In this document: in pieces, positions 9,184 to 17,739 of the stretch
How the letters are laid out: each line of letters starts with the position of its first letter
Numbering within the stretch: the first letter of the stretch is position 1
NCBI GenBank assembly: GCA_902776985.1
Contig: CACYSD010000021.1
Span: forward strand, 5,651 to 69,650
Origin: UBA3839 sp902776985
Lineage (GTDB): Bacteria > Bacteroidota > Bacteroidia > Bacteroidales > Bacteroidaceae
Length of the DNA stretch: 64,000 bases
Reading direction: 5' to 3'
Notes under the pieces: generated by a model
Told to the model about the DNA's origin: nothing
Seen by the model: the letters and a program-made list of their open reading frames with translations, nothing else
Databases searched by the model: none
Position numbers and translations under genes: made by a program

Positions 9184-10818
9184 TTATGCCTGTTCCAGTT
9201 TCAGAGTGCAAGTTGGCTGATCGCAAACTTCAGTAGGACCGAAGTACTGGATTGGACCTGGGTAAACATAGAGAGTCTTCTCAGCCCATTCATCACGGCG
9301 TGCAGCGAAGTACTTGAATGGTGCACCGTCGAGTTCAACGAGAGCCTTACGGATAACAGGCTTGTTCTTACCGTTACGACGCTCCATGTTCATCATCATT
9401 GTAATAGGCACACCACCTGCAATCCATTCAGCAGCTGGAGCAGTAGTATTCTTGATGATTGACATATAGCCAGTCTTTCCGTTTGCAATCAGGCGAGAAG
9501 CGTTGAAACCGAGGGAGTAGCAGTAGTCAGCGTCGTAGTTGCTTGGAGCAGCGCAACGGCCTTCATAGCCGAAGAAGTGGTGCTGGGCAGCGAACTTACC
9601 AACATACTTGCCTTCCTTCTTCCATTTGTCAAGCTTAGCGGCAACCATTGCAGAGAGCAGTTTCTCTGTCTCGATGAGCGATACCTGAACATTTCCGTGT
9701 GGGTCGCGATCGAGAGCCAGCTGACGAGCCACGCTTGTTGGCAGAGAGTTGAACACAGCCAGATTCTCGGCTGAGATATGCTGCTTAACAAAGTCAATCT
9801 GTTCGCTGCGACCGATGTTCTGAGCTTCTGGAGAAGCGAGCACGTCGTTCAGTTCAGCAATGAGCTTCTTGATTGCAGGAATGAACTCGATAAGACCTTC
9901 AGGGATAAGTACTGTACCATAGTTGTTACCCTGTTCAGCACGCTTGGCCACAGCCTTGGCGATGTAAGTAACAACGTCATCGAGCGACATAGCCTTAGCC
10001 TCTACTTCCTCGCTCACGAGGCAGATGTTTGGCTGGCATTGCAGAGCACATTCGAGAGCAATGTGGCTTGCAGAGCGACCCATCAGCTTGATGAAGTGCC
10101 AGTACTTGCGAGCAGAGTTGCAGTCGCGCTGGATGTTACCGATGAGTTCTGAGTAAGTCTTGCAGGCAGTATCGAAACCAAATGAAGTCTCAATCTGCTG
10201 ATTCTTCAAGTCACCGTCGATAGTCTTAGGACAACCGATAACTTGAACCCCATACTTCTTAGCAGCATAGTACTCTGCGAGGACGCAAGCGTTGGTGTTG
10301 GAATCGTCACCACCGATAATAACGAGAGCCTTGATGTTCAGCTCACGGAGAATATCGATACCCTTCTCAAACTGGTCAACTTCTTCCAGTTTAGTACGGC
10401 CTGAACCGATGATGTCGAAACCGCCGGTGTTGCGATACTCATCGATGATGTCGCTTGTCAGTTCCATGTACTTGTGATCAACCAAACCGCCAGGACCGAG
10501 GATGAATCCGTAGAGCTTGCTGTCAGCATTGAGTGACTTGATACCGTCGAACAAACCGCTGATCACGTTGTGACCGCCAGGAGCCTGACCGCCGGAAAGG
10601 ATAACGCCCACGTTGAATGGAGGAAGTTCCTGCTTCTCACCTTCAACGAACTCGATAACTGGCATGCCATAGGTATTAGGGAACAGAGCCTTAATTTCTT
10701 CCTGGTTGCCAACCGACTGAGTTGGAGCACCTTCCTTAGCCTTTACTGGTCCGAGGAGAGCTTTAGGCAATTTTGGCTGATAAGCAGCACGAGCAATCTG
10801 CAAATAACTTTTTTCCAT
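9184..10818 (-). CDS. pfp: Diphosphate--fructose-6-phosphate 1-phosphotransferase (PPi-PFK), long form
   Basis: This enzyme interconverts fructose-6-phosphate plus PPi and fructose-1,6-bisphosphate plus Pi, saving ATP in glycolysis. The 544-residue length fits the long, plant-beta-like clade. Visible motifs are VILSGGQAPGGHNVISG (PPi-binding loop), GGDDSNTNA (the GGDD form typical of PPi-dependent enzymes, where ATP-PFK has GGDGS), PKTIDGDL with the catalytic Asp, and LMGRSASHIALECA. There is no signal peptide. A TAACTTTG -7 element lies upstream at 10878-10871 on the minus strand, but no clear -33 box. Confidence 0.95.
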   Translation of the reverse strand: MEKSYLQIARAAYQPKLPKALLGPVKAKEGAPTQSVGNQEEIKALFPNTYGMPVIEFVEGEKQELPPFNVGVILSGGQAPGGHNVISGLFDGIKSLNADSKLYGFILGPGGLVDHKYMELTSDIIDEYRNTGGFDIIGSGRTKLEEVDQFEKGIDILRELNIKALVIIGGDDSNTNACVLAEYYAAKKYGVQVIGCPKTIDGDLKNQQIETSFGFDTACKTYSELIGNIQRDCNSARKYWHFIKLMGRSASHIALECALQCQPNICLVSEEVEAKAMSLDDVVTYIAKAVAKRAEQGNNYGTVLIPEGLIEFIPAIKKLIAELNDVLASPEAQNIGRSEQIDFVKQHISAENLAVFNSLPTSVARQLALDRDPHGNVQVSLIETEKLLSAMVAAKLDKWKKEGKYVGKFAAQHHFFGYEGRCAAPSNYDADYCYSLGFNASRLIANGKTGYMSIIKNTTAPAAEWIAGGVPITMMMNMERRNGKNKPVIRKALVELDGAPFKYFAARRDEWAEKTLYVYPGPIQYFGPTEVCDQPTCTLKLEQA

Positions 10819-10870
10819 GTTGTTAGTTTTTTAATTATTATATTATTTGAGTTTTAGATTTTTCTGACCG

Positions 10871-10878
10871 CAAAGTTA
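10871..10878 (-). promoter_or_regulatory. -7 element (TAACTTTG) ahead of pfp
   Basis: CAAAGTTA on the plus strand reads TAACTTTG on the minus strand, 53 nt before the pfp start. No TTTG is seen 19-21 nt further upstream, so this is only half of a promoter match. Confidence 0.35.
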
Positions 10879-10930
10879 CAGATTTTTTTGAAAGTAATTA
10901 TTATAATCGCATGATAATTACATAGAAAAA

Positions 10931-12298
10931 TCAGAATTCGCGGTTCATCAGCAGGTTGAAGGCATTAAGCAGCTCCTGAGAGAGGCGGTATGCATTCACC
11001 TCGTCTGTCAGGCACTCTCCCTTCACATCCTCTTTAACCAGCTCGTTATATCCCCAGTAGTATCGGGTTTCATCCTTGTCCGACTTCTCGAAATAGAAAA
11101 TTAGGATTCCGTCCTCATCGAATAGAAATTCCTGATAGAACTCAGTCGCTCCGACATTATATTTGCGAACTATGAAATTGACAGCATATATCTGCCTGTT
11201 CAAATCCTCATCGTAGTCACCCAGATAGAAATAGGTGGTAACATCGTTCACAGGTCCTGCTCCAGCAGCCATATAGTTGCTCGTCACTACAGTTTGGTTT
11301 GGTGGCAGTTCTGCTTCTTTCCTTAGCTTCTGCATCTCCTTCACCTCAGCATAGCGCTTACGGATGGCTTCTATTATCTCCTTTGAGGAAGTATTCCCCA
11401 ATCGTTCCGGTGCATACTTAGGACCAATTTTCCGTTCTTTAAGCTGAGCATCGTCACGAATGACCTTGGTTGCCTTGTCTGCAATGAAGTTTTCGCTGTC
11501 CACATTACCAATCTCCTGATCTTCAGCGTGGTATATTTCGCAGTTTTCGAACCTTGTAGCCGACTCCAGCATGAACAGTTCTCCCTGATTCTGGGCGAAT
11601 CGGCAGTTACGGAACAAAGCATCCTCACTATCGGAAAGTGTAACAAGGTTGAACTCACGGCATCGGAAGAAGTCGCAGTCGATGAACTTACACTCGCTGC
11701 TGTTGCTGATCTGCATTATGCCGTAGGAGCAGTCACGGATGATGGACTTCTCCATCGTCACATTTCTACACGACGCTGTCTCCAGTCCATAAGTGCCGCA
11801 GCCGTAGAGGTCACAGTTGGCAATGCTCAGGTTCTCGCATCCCGAGGCGAGAATCACACCACCCTCGCAGTACCCTTCTTCGGTATGTCCGATAGTAAGG
11901 CGCTCCAACCTTATGTTCTTGCATCCGTAGAAACTGAAGATATACGCATAACGCGGTTCAACCACAATCTTGCAGTCCTTTCCACCACGAATAGTGAGGT
12001 TACGGATTCCAATCAGGTCAAGCATACGTCCATCAAAGCACTTGCAGCTGACCTTCAGTTCCTCAGTACCATTACGTTCGGGATAGTAATTGGGCAACCA
12101 GCCAAATCCGTCGCGGTCGAAGAAATCCTCATTGTTGAGAATGGGAGTAAGATTGAGTACGCATCCGTCCTGTATAACGATGATGCGATTGCTGCCGATA
12201 GCCTCAATGAGTTCACGAGCGCTGTTCACCTTAATTTCTTTCTGCGCTGCCACATTCATTGCCACGAGCAGCATAATAACTGTAAGAATTTTTTTCAT
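10931..12298 (-). CDS. Secreted right-handed beta-helix repeat protein, function unknown
   Basis: A 455-residue protein with a signal peptide (MKKILTVIMLLVAMNVAAQ). The middle, about residues 90-270, is a run of short beta-helix coils with regular N/C spacing. Examples are RNLTIRGG, KNIRLERLTIGH, ENLSIANCDLYGCG, RNVTMEKSIIRDCS and CKFIDCDFFRC, like right-handed parallel beta-helix (pectate-lyase-like) proteins. The C-terminal 150 residues are a separate alpha/beta region with no family I recognise. Asn/Cys ladders are prominent, but I see no polysaccharide-lyase catalytic signature, so a structural or binding role is as likely as catalysis. It is divergent from the tolC operon across 240 bp. 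Confidence 0.7.
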   Translation of the reverse strand: MKKILTVIMLLVAMNVAAQKEIKVNSARELIEAIGSNRIIVIQDGCVLNLTPILNNEDFFDRDGFGWLPNYYPERNGTEELKVSCKCFDGRMLDLIGIRNLTIRGGKDCKIVVEPRYAYIFSFYGCKNIRLERLTIGHTEEGYCEGGVILASGCENLSIANCDLYGCGTYGLETASCRNVTMEKSIIRDCSYGIMQISNSSECKFIDCDFFRCREFNLVTLSDSEDALFRNCRFAQNQGELFMLESATRFENCEIYHAEDQEIGNVDSENFIADKATKVIRDDAQLKERKIGPKYAPERLGNTSSKEIIEAIRKRYAEVKEMQKLRKEAELPPNQTVVTSNYMAAGAGPVNDVTTYFYLGDYDEDLNRQIYAVNFIVRKYNVGATEFYQEFLFDEDGILIFYFEKSDKDETRYYWGYNELVKEDVKGECLTDEVNAYRLSQELLNAFNLLMNREF

Positions 12299-12400
12299 AG
12301 TGATTCTTTTAATCTTTAATTAGGTGTTTAGTTTGTGTTTAGAAAATTCTCCTGCGAAGTTACAAACAATTTTTTTAATTATGAATTTTGATTTATATAT

Positions 12401-12431
12401 TTTAAAATATGTGGAGAAATGTTTAATTTTG
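12401..12431 (+). promoter_or_regulatory. Probable promoter of the TolC/MacAB-like operon
   Basis: TTTA (12401-12404, three of four matches to TTTG), a 19-nt spacer, then TAATTTTG (12424-12431). The leader to the tolC ATG would be about 100 nt. The surroundings are very AT-rich, which raises the chance of a fortuitous match. Confidence 0.5.
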
Positions 12432-12538
12432 CATATTGTAGGCAAAGGATTAAAAAAGTATAAAACTAAAACTGTAGTATTAAACTTAAGAAAGAATCTG
12501 GCGTCAATCACTACGTACAATAAATTTTCACACAGATA

Positions 12539-13906
12539 ATGATTAAAAAAATGTCAGGAGTTGTCGCTATTCTGTTCACGGCAACTTCGTTCAATCTTTC
12601 AGCACAAGAACAGAATTCCACTACAATCAGTAATCCATGGACTTTGGAGCAGTGCATCAACTATGCTATGGAACACAATATCCAGCTTCAGCAACGCAAA
12701 CTTACTAAGGAGCAAAGCACTCAAGACGTGGCTCAGAACAAGGCCGGTCTCCTCCCCAGCCTCTCTTTCTCGTCGAACCACAATGTGGCTTGGCGTCCTT
12801 GGAGCGAATCGTTCACAAACCTTTCGGGAGGAACTATGACTCAGACAAGTTCTGAGGTGAACTACAACGGCAGCTATGGCCTCAACGCCAACTGGACGGT
12901 ATGGAACGGTGGACGTAACTACAAGAACGTAAAGCGCAGCGAACTGGCTGAGGAGATGTCGGAATACGATATCGAAGAGACAGCCAACAGCATTCAGGAA
13001 CAGATTCTGCAATACTATGTTCAGATTCTCTATCAGGCAGAGGCCGTGAATGTATGCAAGGAGGTGCTTGCAGCTTCGAAGATGCAGCGCGACCGCGGTC
13101 AGGTAATGGTTGACGTGGGTAGTCTTGCCCGTGTAGATCTTGCTCAACTGGAGTCTCAAGTTAGTCAGGACGAATATACTTTGGTCAACAACGAGACCCA
13201 GCTCGCCAACTATAAGCTTAAGTTGAAGCAATTGTTGGAATTAGTTAATACAGAGGATTTTGACATTGTGATTCCCACAATAGACGACAGCCGTATTATG
13301 GCCACTCTCCCCTCCAAATCAGAAGTTTGGTCAGCAGCCTACACCTCTCGTCCTGAGATCCGCAACAATCAGCTCAGCATCCAGTCGGCAGACCTCGACA
13401 TAGACATTGCCCGCCGTGGTTATCTGCCAAGCATAAGCCTCAGCGCAGGTATAGGAACAAGCAGTTCGAGCGGTCAGAGCACATCGTTTCCTGAGCAGTG
13501 GAAAACAAACCTCAGCAACTCCATCGGTCTGACCTTGTCGATTCCAATCTTCGACAATCGTCAGAACAAAACCAACGTAGCTAAAGCTCGTCTGTCGAAG
13601 ATGAGCAGCGAACTGACTCTGCTAAACACGGAGAAGGAGCTTTACAGTCAGATTGAGACTTACTGGCTCAATGCTCGCAACGCTCAGCAGCAGTATCAGT
13701 ACGCTAAGAAGAATACAGACGCTATGCAGGCAAGCTACGACCTCGTAAGTGAGCAGTTCAAGGTTGGTCTTAAGAACATCGTAGAGCTGACCACCGGCAA
13801 GAATAACCTGCTTCAGGCTCAGCAACAACTTCTTCAAAGCAAATATACAGCTTTGCTCAACATTTCCATGCTCCGCTTCTATGCCGGAGAGAGGATACAG
13901 TTATAA
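12539..13906 (+). CDS. TolC-family outer membrane efflux protein
   Basis: A 455-residue protein with a signal peptide ending in NLSAQ, then WTLEQCINYAMEHNIQLQ, the usual opening of outer-membrane efflux proteins. Two repeats of long helices and beta strands follow. The first has VDVGSLARVDLAQLESQVSQDEY (the conserved G-x-x-x-x-x-DL turn near residue 200) and the second has FKVGLKNIVELTTGKNNLLQAQQQL. TolC trimers form an outer-membrane barrel with a periplasmic alpha tunnel. It is first in a four-gene operon with the adaptor, ATPase and permease (gaps 26, 11 and 3 nt), so it should be the exit duct of that ABC efflux pump. Confidence 0.92.
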   Translation: MIKKMSGVVAILFTATSFNLSAQEQNSTTISNPWTLEQCINYAMEHNIQLQQRKLTKEQSTQDVAQNKAGLLPSLSFSSNHNVAWRPWSESFTNLSGGTMTQTSSEVNYNGSYGLNANWTVWNGGRNYKNVKRSELAEEMSEYDIEETANSIQEQILQYYVQILYQAEAVNVCKEVLAASKMQRDRGQVMVDVGSLARVDLAQLESQVSQDEYTLVNNETQLANYKLKLKQLLELVNTEDFDIVIPTIDDSRIMATLPSKSEVWSAAYTSRPEIRNNQLSIQSADLDIDIARRGYLPSISLSAGIGTSSSSGQSTSFPEQWKTNLSNSIGLTLSIPIFDNRQNKTNVAKARLSKMSSELTLLNTEKELYSQIETYWLNARNAQQQYQYAKKNTDAMQASYDLVSEQFKVGLKNIVELTTGKNNLLQAQQQLLQSKYTALLNISMLRFYAGERIQL

Positions 13907-13932
13907 AAGAACTTAAAAACTAAAAAACTCAT

Positions 13933-15102
13933 ATGAACAGAACCATTAAACTAGGAAGTATCGCGATGTTAGCAGTAGTGTTGGCTGCATCGTGTTCCGA
14001 AGAAAAGAAAGTGAGCTATGCCACAGCCGAGGCAAGCTATCAGGACGTAAACACAAGTATCACAGCCACGGGTACTATTGAACCTGTGACAAAGGTGGAA
14101 GTAGGTACTCAGGTATCAGGTATCATCGACAAAATCTATGTTGACTACAACAGCGTGGTACACAAGGGTGATATCATTGCCGAACTTGACAAGACGAACC
14201 TGACGTCAGAACTCACTTCGGCAGAGAGCAACCTGTCAAACGCCATGAGCAACCTCACTTATCAGGAATCAAACTACAAGCGCTATAAGACTCTCTACGA
14301 GAAAGGTCTTGTGAGTGCCAACGACTTTGAAAACGCTCGACTCACATGGGAGCAGGCAAAGCAGCAGGTAGTAGTGCAGCGTCAGAACGTGCAGAAAGCC
14401 AAGACTAATCTTGGTTACGCCACCATCACCGCACCAATCGACGGCGTGGTGCTGAGCAAGGAAGTTGAGGAAGGACAGACTGTGGCTTCAGCTATGACCA
14501 CCCCTACCCTTTTCATCATCGCCCAGGACCTCACCGACATGAGAGTGATTGCAGACATCGACGAAGCTGACATAGGCGGAGTGAAAGAAGGACAGCGTGT
14601 GACATTCACCGTTGATGCATTCCCCGAAGACGTGTTCAGCGGTACAGTTACCCAGGTTCGCCAGGAAGCAACTACAGAAAGCAATGTGGTGACCTACGAA
14701 GTGGTTATCTCTGCTCCAAACGAAGATCTCAAGCTCAAGCCCGGACTTACAGCCAACGTCACCATCTTCACTTCTGAGAAGACCAATGTGCTCACTATTC
14801 CTACAAAGGCTCTGCGCTTCTCACCCAACGAGGCTCTGCTTGCCGAGGACGAGACCATCGAAGATGTGAAATCTCCAGTAAAGGTATGGACCCAGCAGGG
14901 TAAGACCTTCAAGGCCATCGCCGTGCAGACAGGCACAACCAACGGTACTCTCACCGAAATCACAAGCGGACTGAAGGCAGGCGACAAGGTGATTACAGAA
15001 TTCATCATGGGTGCTTCGGAGGAAGAAGCCAACACCCAGCAAAGCAATCCGTTCATGCCTGGTCCACGAAACAGAAACAACCAGAAAAAGGAATCAAAAT
15101 AA
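13933..15102 (+). CDS. MacA-like periplasmic adaptor (HlyD/membrane fusion family), lipoprotein
   Basis: A 389-residue adaptor. The signal peptide ends in a lipobox, VVLAASC (Cys21), so it should be lipid-anchored. A biotinyl-lipoyl-like strand region has GTIEPVTKVEVGTQVSGIID and later ATITAPIDGVVLSKEVEEGQ, flanking a coiled-coil hairpin at about residues 95-160. A beta-barrel domain follows (MRVIADIDEADIGGVKEGQ), then a membrane-proximal domain. The tail is polar, with Asn/Gln repeats. MacA-type adaptors link the MacB ABC permease to TolC and stimulate its ATPase. It lies between the tolC and ATPase genes in the same operon. Confidence 0.9.
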   Translation: MNRTIKLGSIAMLAVVLAASCSEEKKVSYATAEASYQDVNTSITATGTIEPVTKVEVGTQVSGIIDKIYVDYNSVVHKGDIIAELDKTNLTSELTSAESNLSNAMSNLTYQESNYKRYKTLYEKGLVSANDFENARLTWEQAKQQVVVQRQNVQKAKTNLGYATITAPIDGVVLSKEVEEGQTVASAMTTPTLFIIAQDLTDMRVIADIDEADIGGVKEGQRVTFTVDAFPEDVFSGTVTQVRQEATTESNVVTYEVVISAPNEDLKLKPGLTANVTIFTSEKTNVLTIPTKALRFSPNEALLAEDETIEDVKSPVKVWTQQGKTFKAIAVQTGTTNGTLTEITSGLKAGDKVITEFIMGASEEEANTQQSNPFMPGPRNRNNQKKESK

Positions 15103-15113
15103 TATAAGATAAT

Positions 15114-15863
15114 ATGACACAGAAAGTAGTCATAGAACTTCAGAATGTGAAGCGCGACTTCAAGGTGGGCGACGAAGTGGTTCACGCCCTTCGTGGTGTG
15201 AGCTTCAAAATCTTCGAAGGAGAATTCGTCACCATCATGGGTACGTCAGGATCAGGAAAATCCACCCTGCTCAACCAGCTCGGATGCCTCGACACTCCGA
15301 CTTCGGGCGAGTACTTCCTCGACGGTACTCCTGTGAGGAAGATGTCGAAGTCACAGCGTGCAAAACTGCGTAACCGCAAGATTGGATTCGTCTTCCAGAA
15401 CTACAACCTTCTGGCTAAGACCACAGCAGTGGAGAATGTAGAACTGCCGCTGATGTACAATCCCAAGTTCAATGCCAGTCAGCGTCGCAATGCAGCCATC
15501 AAAGCCTTGAAGGCTGTTGGTTTGGGCGACAGGCTTGAACATAAGTCAAACCAGATGTCGGGAGGACAGATGCAGCGTGTGGCAATCGCTCGTGCGCTGG
15601 TCAACAATCCTGCCGTGATTCTTGCCGACGAAGCTACTGGTAACCTCGACACCCGCACCTCCTTTGAGATGCTAGTACTTTTCCAGCAGCTCCATGCTCA
15701 GGGACGTACCATCATCTTCGTGACTCACAACCCTGAGATAGCACAATACTCCTCACGCAACATTATGCTGCGCGATGGAAAAATCCGCGAGGATACCATT
15801 AACAACAACATCCTCTCGGCAGCGGAAGCCCTTGCAGCCCTGCCTGTAAATAATGATGATTAA
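15114..15863 (+). CDS. ABC transporter ATP-binding protein (MacB/LolD type)
   Basis: A 249-residue cytosolic ATPase with a full nucleotide-binding domain: Walker A GTSGSGKST (residues ~43-51), Q-loop VFQNYNLL, signature MSGGQMQRVAIARAL, Walker B VILADEATGNLD and H-loop FVTHN. The long spacing and LLAKTTAVENVELPL are typical of the MacB/LolD/FtsE family, which powers mechanotransmission rather than direct transmembrane translocation. In E. coli MacB the ATPase is fused to the permease. Here the two are separate genes three bases apart, the common Bacteroidetes arrangement. Confidence 0.93.
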   Translation: MTQKVVIELQNVKRDFKVGDEVVHALRGVSFKIFEGEFVTIMGTSGSGKSTLLNQLGCLDTPTSGEYFLDGTPVRKMSKSQRAKLRNRKIGFVFQNYNLLAKTTAVENVELPLMYNPKFNASQRRNAAIKALKAVGLGDRLEHKSNQMSGGQMQRVAIARALVNNPAVILADEATGNLDTRTSFEMLVLFQQLHAQGRTIIFVTHNPEIAQYSSRNIMLRDGKIREDTINNNILSAAEALAALPVNNDD

Positions 15864-15866
15864 GAC

Positions 15867-17084
15867 ATGAATTTCATAAATCTATTCAAAGTGGCTTTCA
15901 GAGCCATTCTCAACAATAAGTTCCGATCATTCCTTTCAATGCTCGGTATCATCATTGGTGTAGCAGCCGTTATCATCATGATGGCAATCGGTCAGGGAAG
16001 TAAGGAAAGTGTGCGTCAGAACATCTCGCAGATGGGTACGAACGTCATCATGATTCGTCCAGGTGCCGACATGCGAGGAGGTGTACGCCAAGACCCTTCG
16101 GCCATGCAGACTCTTAAGCAAGCCGACTACGAATCCATTCTCCAAGAGAAGAAATTCGTGACCTACGTTTCACCAGAAGTGTCTTCCTCGGGTCAGGCTA
16201 TCTACGGTGCTAATAACACCAACGCCAGCATCTATGGTGAGAGCCTTGACTACTTCGACATAAAGCAATGGGTGATCCAGAGTGGTGATGCATTCACAGA
16301 GGAAGACATCAAGAAAAGCGCTAAAGTGTGCGTTGTGGGAAAAACCATCGTCGACGAGCTTTTCCCCGACGGCAGCGACCCTGTAGGCAAGACCATCCGT
16401 TTCAAGTCCATTCCCTTCCGCATAGTCGGTGTGCTCAAGTCGAAGGGCTACAACAGCTGGGGCATGGACCAGGACAACGTTATCATCGCTCCCTACACTA
16501 CGGTGATGAAGCGCATCATGGCTCAGACCTTCTTCTCATCGATCAACTGCTCAGCTATTACTGAGGAAATGACCGATCAGGCCATTGAGGAACTCACCAC
16601 CATTTTGCGCAACAACCACAAGCTAAGGGGGGAGGCCGAGGATGACTTCACCATCCGTTCGCAGCAGGAGATGATGGAAACCATGTCGAGCACTATGGAT
16701 ACCATTACCATCATCCTTGTAGTGGCAGCAGCCTTCTCTCTGCTTGTTGCCGGAATCGGCATCATGAACATCATGCTTGTGTCGGTGACTGAGCGTACGA
16801 AGGAAATCGGTCTGCGAATGTCTGTAGGCGCACGAGGCATAGACATCAGTTCGCAGTTCCTCATCGAATCCATCCTCATCAGCATCACGGGCGGTGTTCT
16901 CGGAGTCCTTGTCGGCTGGGGCGGCACTTATATCTGCGGAGCCTTCGGACTGCCCACATCCATTCCCATGTGGTCAATCTTCCTCTCCTTCGCAGTATGT
17001 ACCATCATCGGCATCGGTTTCGGCTACTTCCCTGCGCAGAAAGCAGCCAACATGGACCCTATCGAAGCGATAAGGTATGAATAA
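15867..17084 (+). CDS. ABC transporter permease (MacB/FtsX type)
   Basis: A 405-residue inner-membrane protein of MacB topology. One N-terminal transmembrane helix (SFLSMLGIIIGVAAVIIMMAIG) is followed by a periplasmic MacB_PCD domain of about 220 residues, then three C-terminal helices with the FtsX core (GIGIMNIMLVSVTERTKEIGLRMSVGA). The protein ends with PIEAIRYE, the typical family terminus. It should couple ATP hydrolysis to periplasmic conformational change, driving substrate through the MacA-like adaptor and TolC. Macrolides, lipopeptides or siderophores are known substrates of the family; none can be assigned here. It is last in the operon, with the MITE-like element 16 nt downstream. 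Confidence 0.92.
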   Translation: MNFINLFKVAFRAILNNKFRSFLSMLGIIIGVAAVIIMMAIGQGSKESVRQNISQMGTNVIMIRPGADMRGGVRQDPSAMQTLKQADYESILQEKKFVTYVSPEVSSSGQAIYGANNTNASIYGESLDYFDIKQWVIQSGDAFTEEDIKKSAKVCVVGKTIVDELFPDGSDPVGKTIRFKSIPFRIVGVLKSKGYNSWGMDQDNVIIAPYTTVMKRIMAQTFFSSINCSAITEEMTDQAIEELTTILRNNHKLRGEAEDDFTIRSQQEMMETMSSTMDTITIILVVAAAFSLLVAGIGIMNIMLVSVTERTKEIGLRMSVGARGIDISSQFLIESILISITGGVLGVLVGWGGTYICGAFGLPTSIPMWSIFLSFAVCTIIGIGFGYFPAQKAANMDPIEAIRYE

Positions 17085-17100
17085 ATTACAAATTATTAAT

Positions 17101-17233
17101 TAAGGTAGGTTCTAAAAATTCTGTTTTTAGTTTCCCTACCCAATGTATTTGAGTTTTATCGGCCGCTTTTAGTTTTCTGTGGTGTCTTTTTGCCATCAAA
17201 ATCGTCTCGACATAATTTATAGAACCTACCTTA
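17101..17233. mobile_element. MITE-like element with perfect terminal inverted repeats
   Basis: A 133-bp non-coding element. The ends TAAGGTAGGTTCTA (17101-17114) and TAGAACCTACCTTA (17220-17233) are perfect inverted repeats, and partial pairing continues inward. TA at each edge is consistent with a TA target duplication as made by IS630/Tc1-type transposases, though this assignment is an inference. The first 97 bp (17101-17197) are identical to 63903-63999 at the far end of the window, after which the next base differs. No open frame of useful size lies inside, so movement would need a transposase supplied in trans. Confidence 0.8.
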
Positions 17234-17265
17234 AAAATTATAAGAATTATCAGCCATCCGGATGA

Positions 17266-17739
17266 TTATTCGTGATGATATGGTTCGCCTTTGATGATGG
17301 TGAAGGCGCGGTAGATTTGTTCTACAAAGAAGAGACGAACCATCTGATGAGAAAAAGTCATACGCGAGAGCGACATCTGTTCGTTTGCTCTCGCGTATAT
17401 TTCTTTGTCAAAACCGTAAGGTCCGCCAACAACGAACACAACTCGTTTGGAGCCTGTCTGCTGAATTTTGCGCATCCACTGGGCAAACTCCATGCTGCGA
17501 CGTTCAGCACCACGTTCGTCGAGCAGAACAACATGATCACTCGGTTGAAGCTGCTTAAGTATTAACGCAGCCTCAGCCTTTCGCTGCTGGTCTTCTGTCA
17601 GCGATTTGGTATTCTTCAGTTCAGGAATTACTATAAGTTCGAAAGGATTATAATGTTTCACCCTTTCCACATAATCGTCAATCAGAACTGAAATATGTTT
17701 ATCCGTGGTTTTTCCAACCACAAGTAATGATATCTTCAT
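17266..17739 (-). CDS. rlmH: 23S rRNA (pseudouridine1915-N3)-methyltransferase
   Basis: A 157-residue SPOUT methyltransferase, the normal RlmH length. The C-terminal trefoil-knot SAM site is intact: VVLLDERG, then FVVGGPYGFD, then LSLSRMTFSHQMVRLFFVEQIYRA, and the terminus GEPYHHE. These are among the best conserved positions of the family. RlmH methylates pseudouridine 1915 in helix 69 of 23S rRNA on assembled ribosomes. The start overlaps the relA stop by one base (TAATG), so it is probably translated by coupling with relA. Confidence 0.95.
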   Translation of the reverse strand: MKISLLVVGKTTDKHISVLIDDYVERVKHYNPFELIVIPELKNTKSLTEDQQRKAEAALILKQLQPSDHVVLLDERGAERRSMEFAQWMRKIQQTGSKRVVFVVGGPYGFDKEIYARANEQMSLSRMTFSHQMVRLFFVEQIYRAFTIIKGEPYHHE

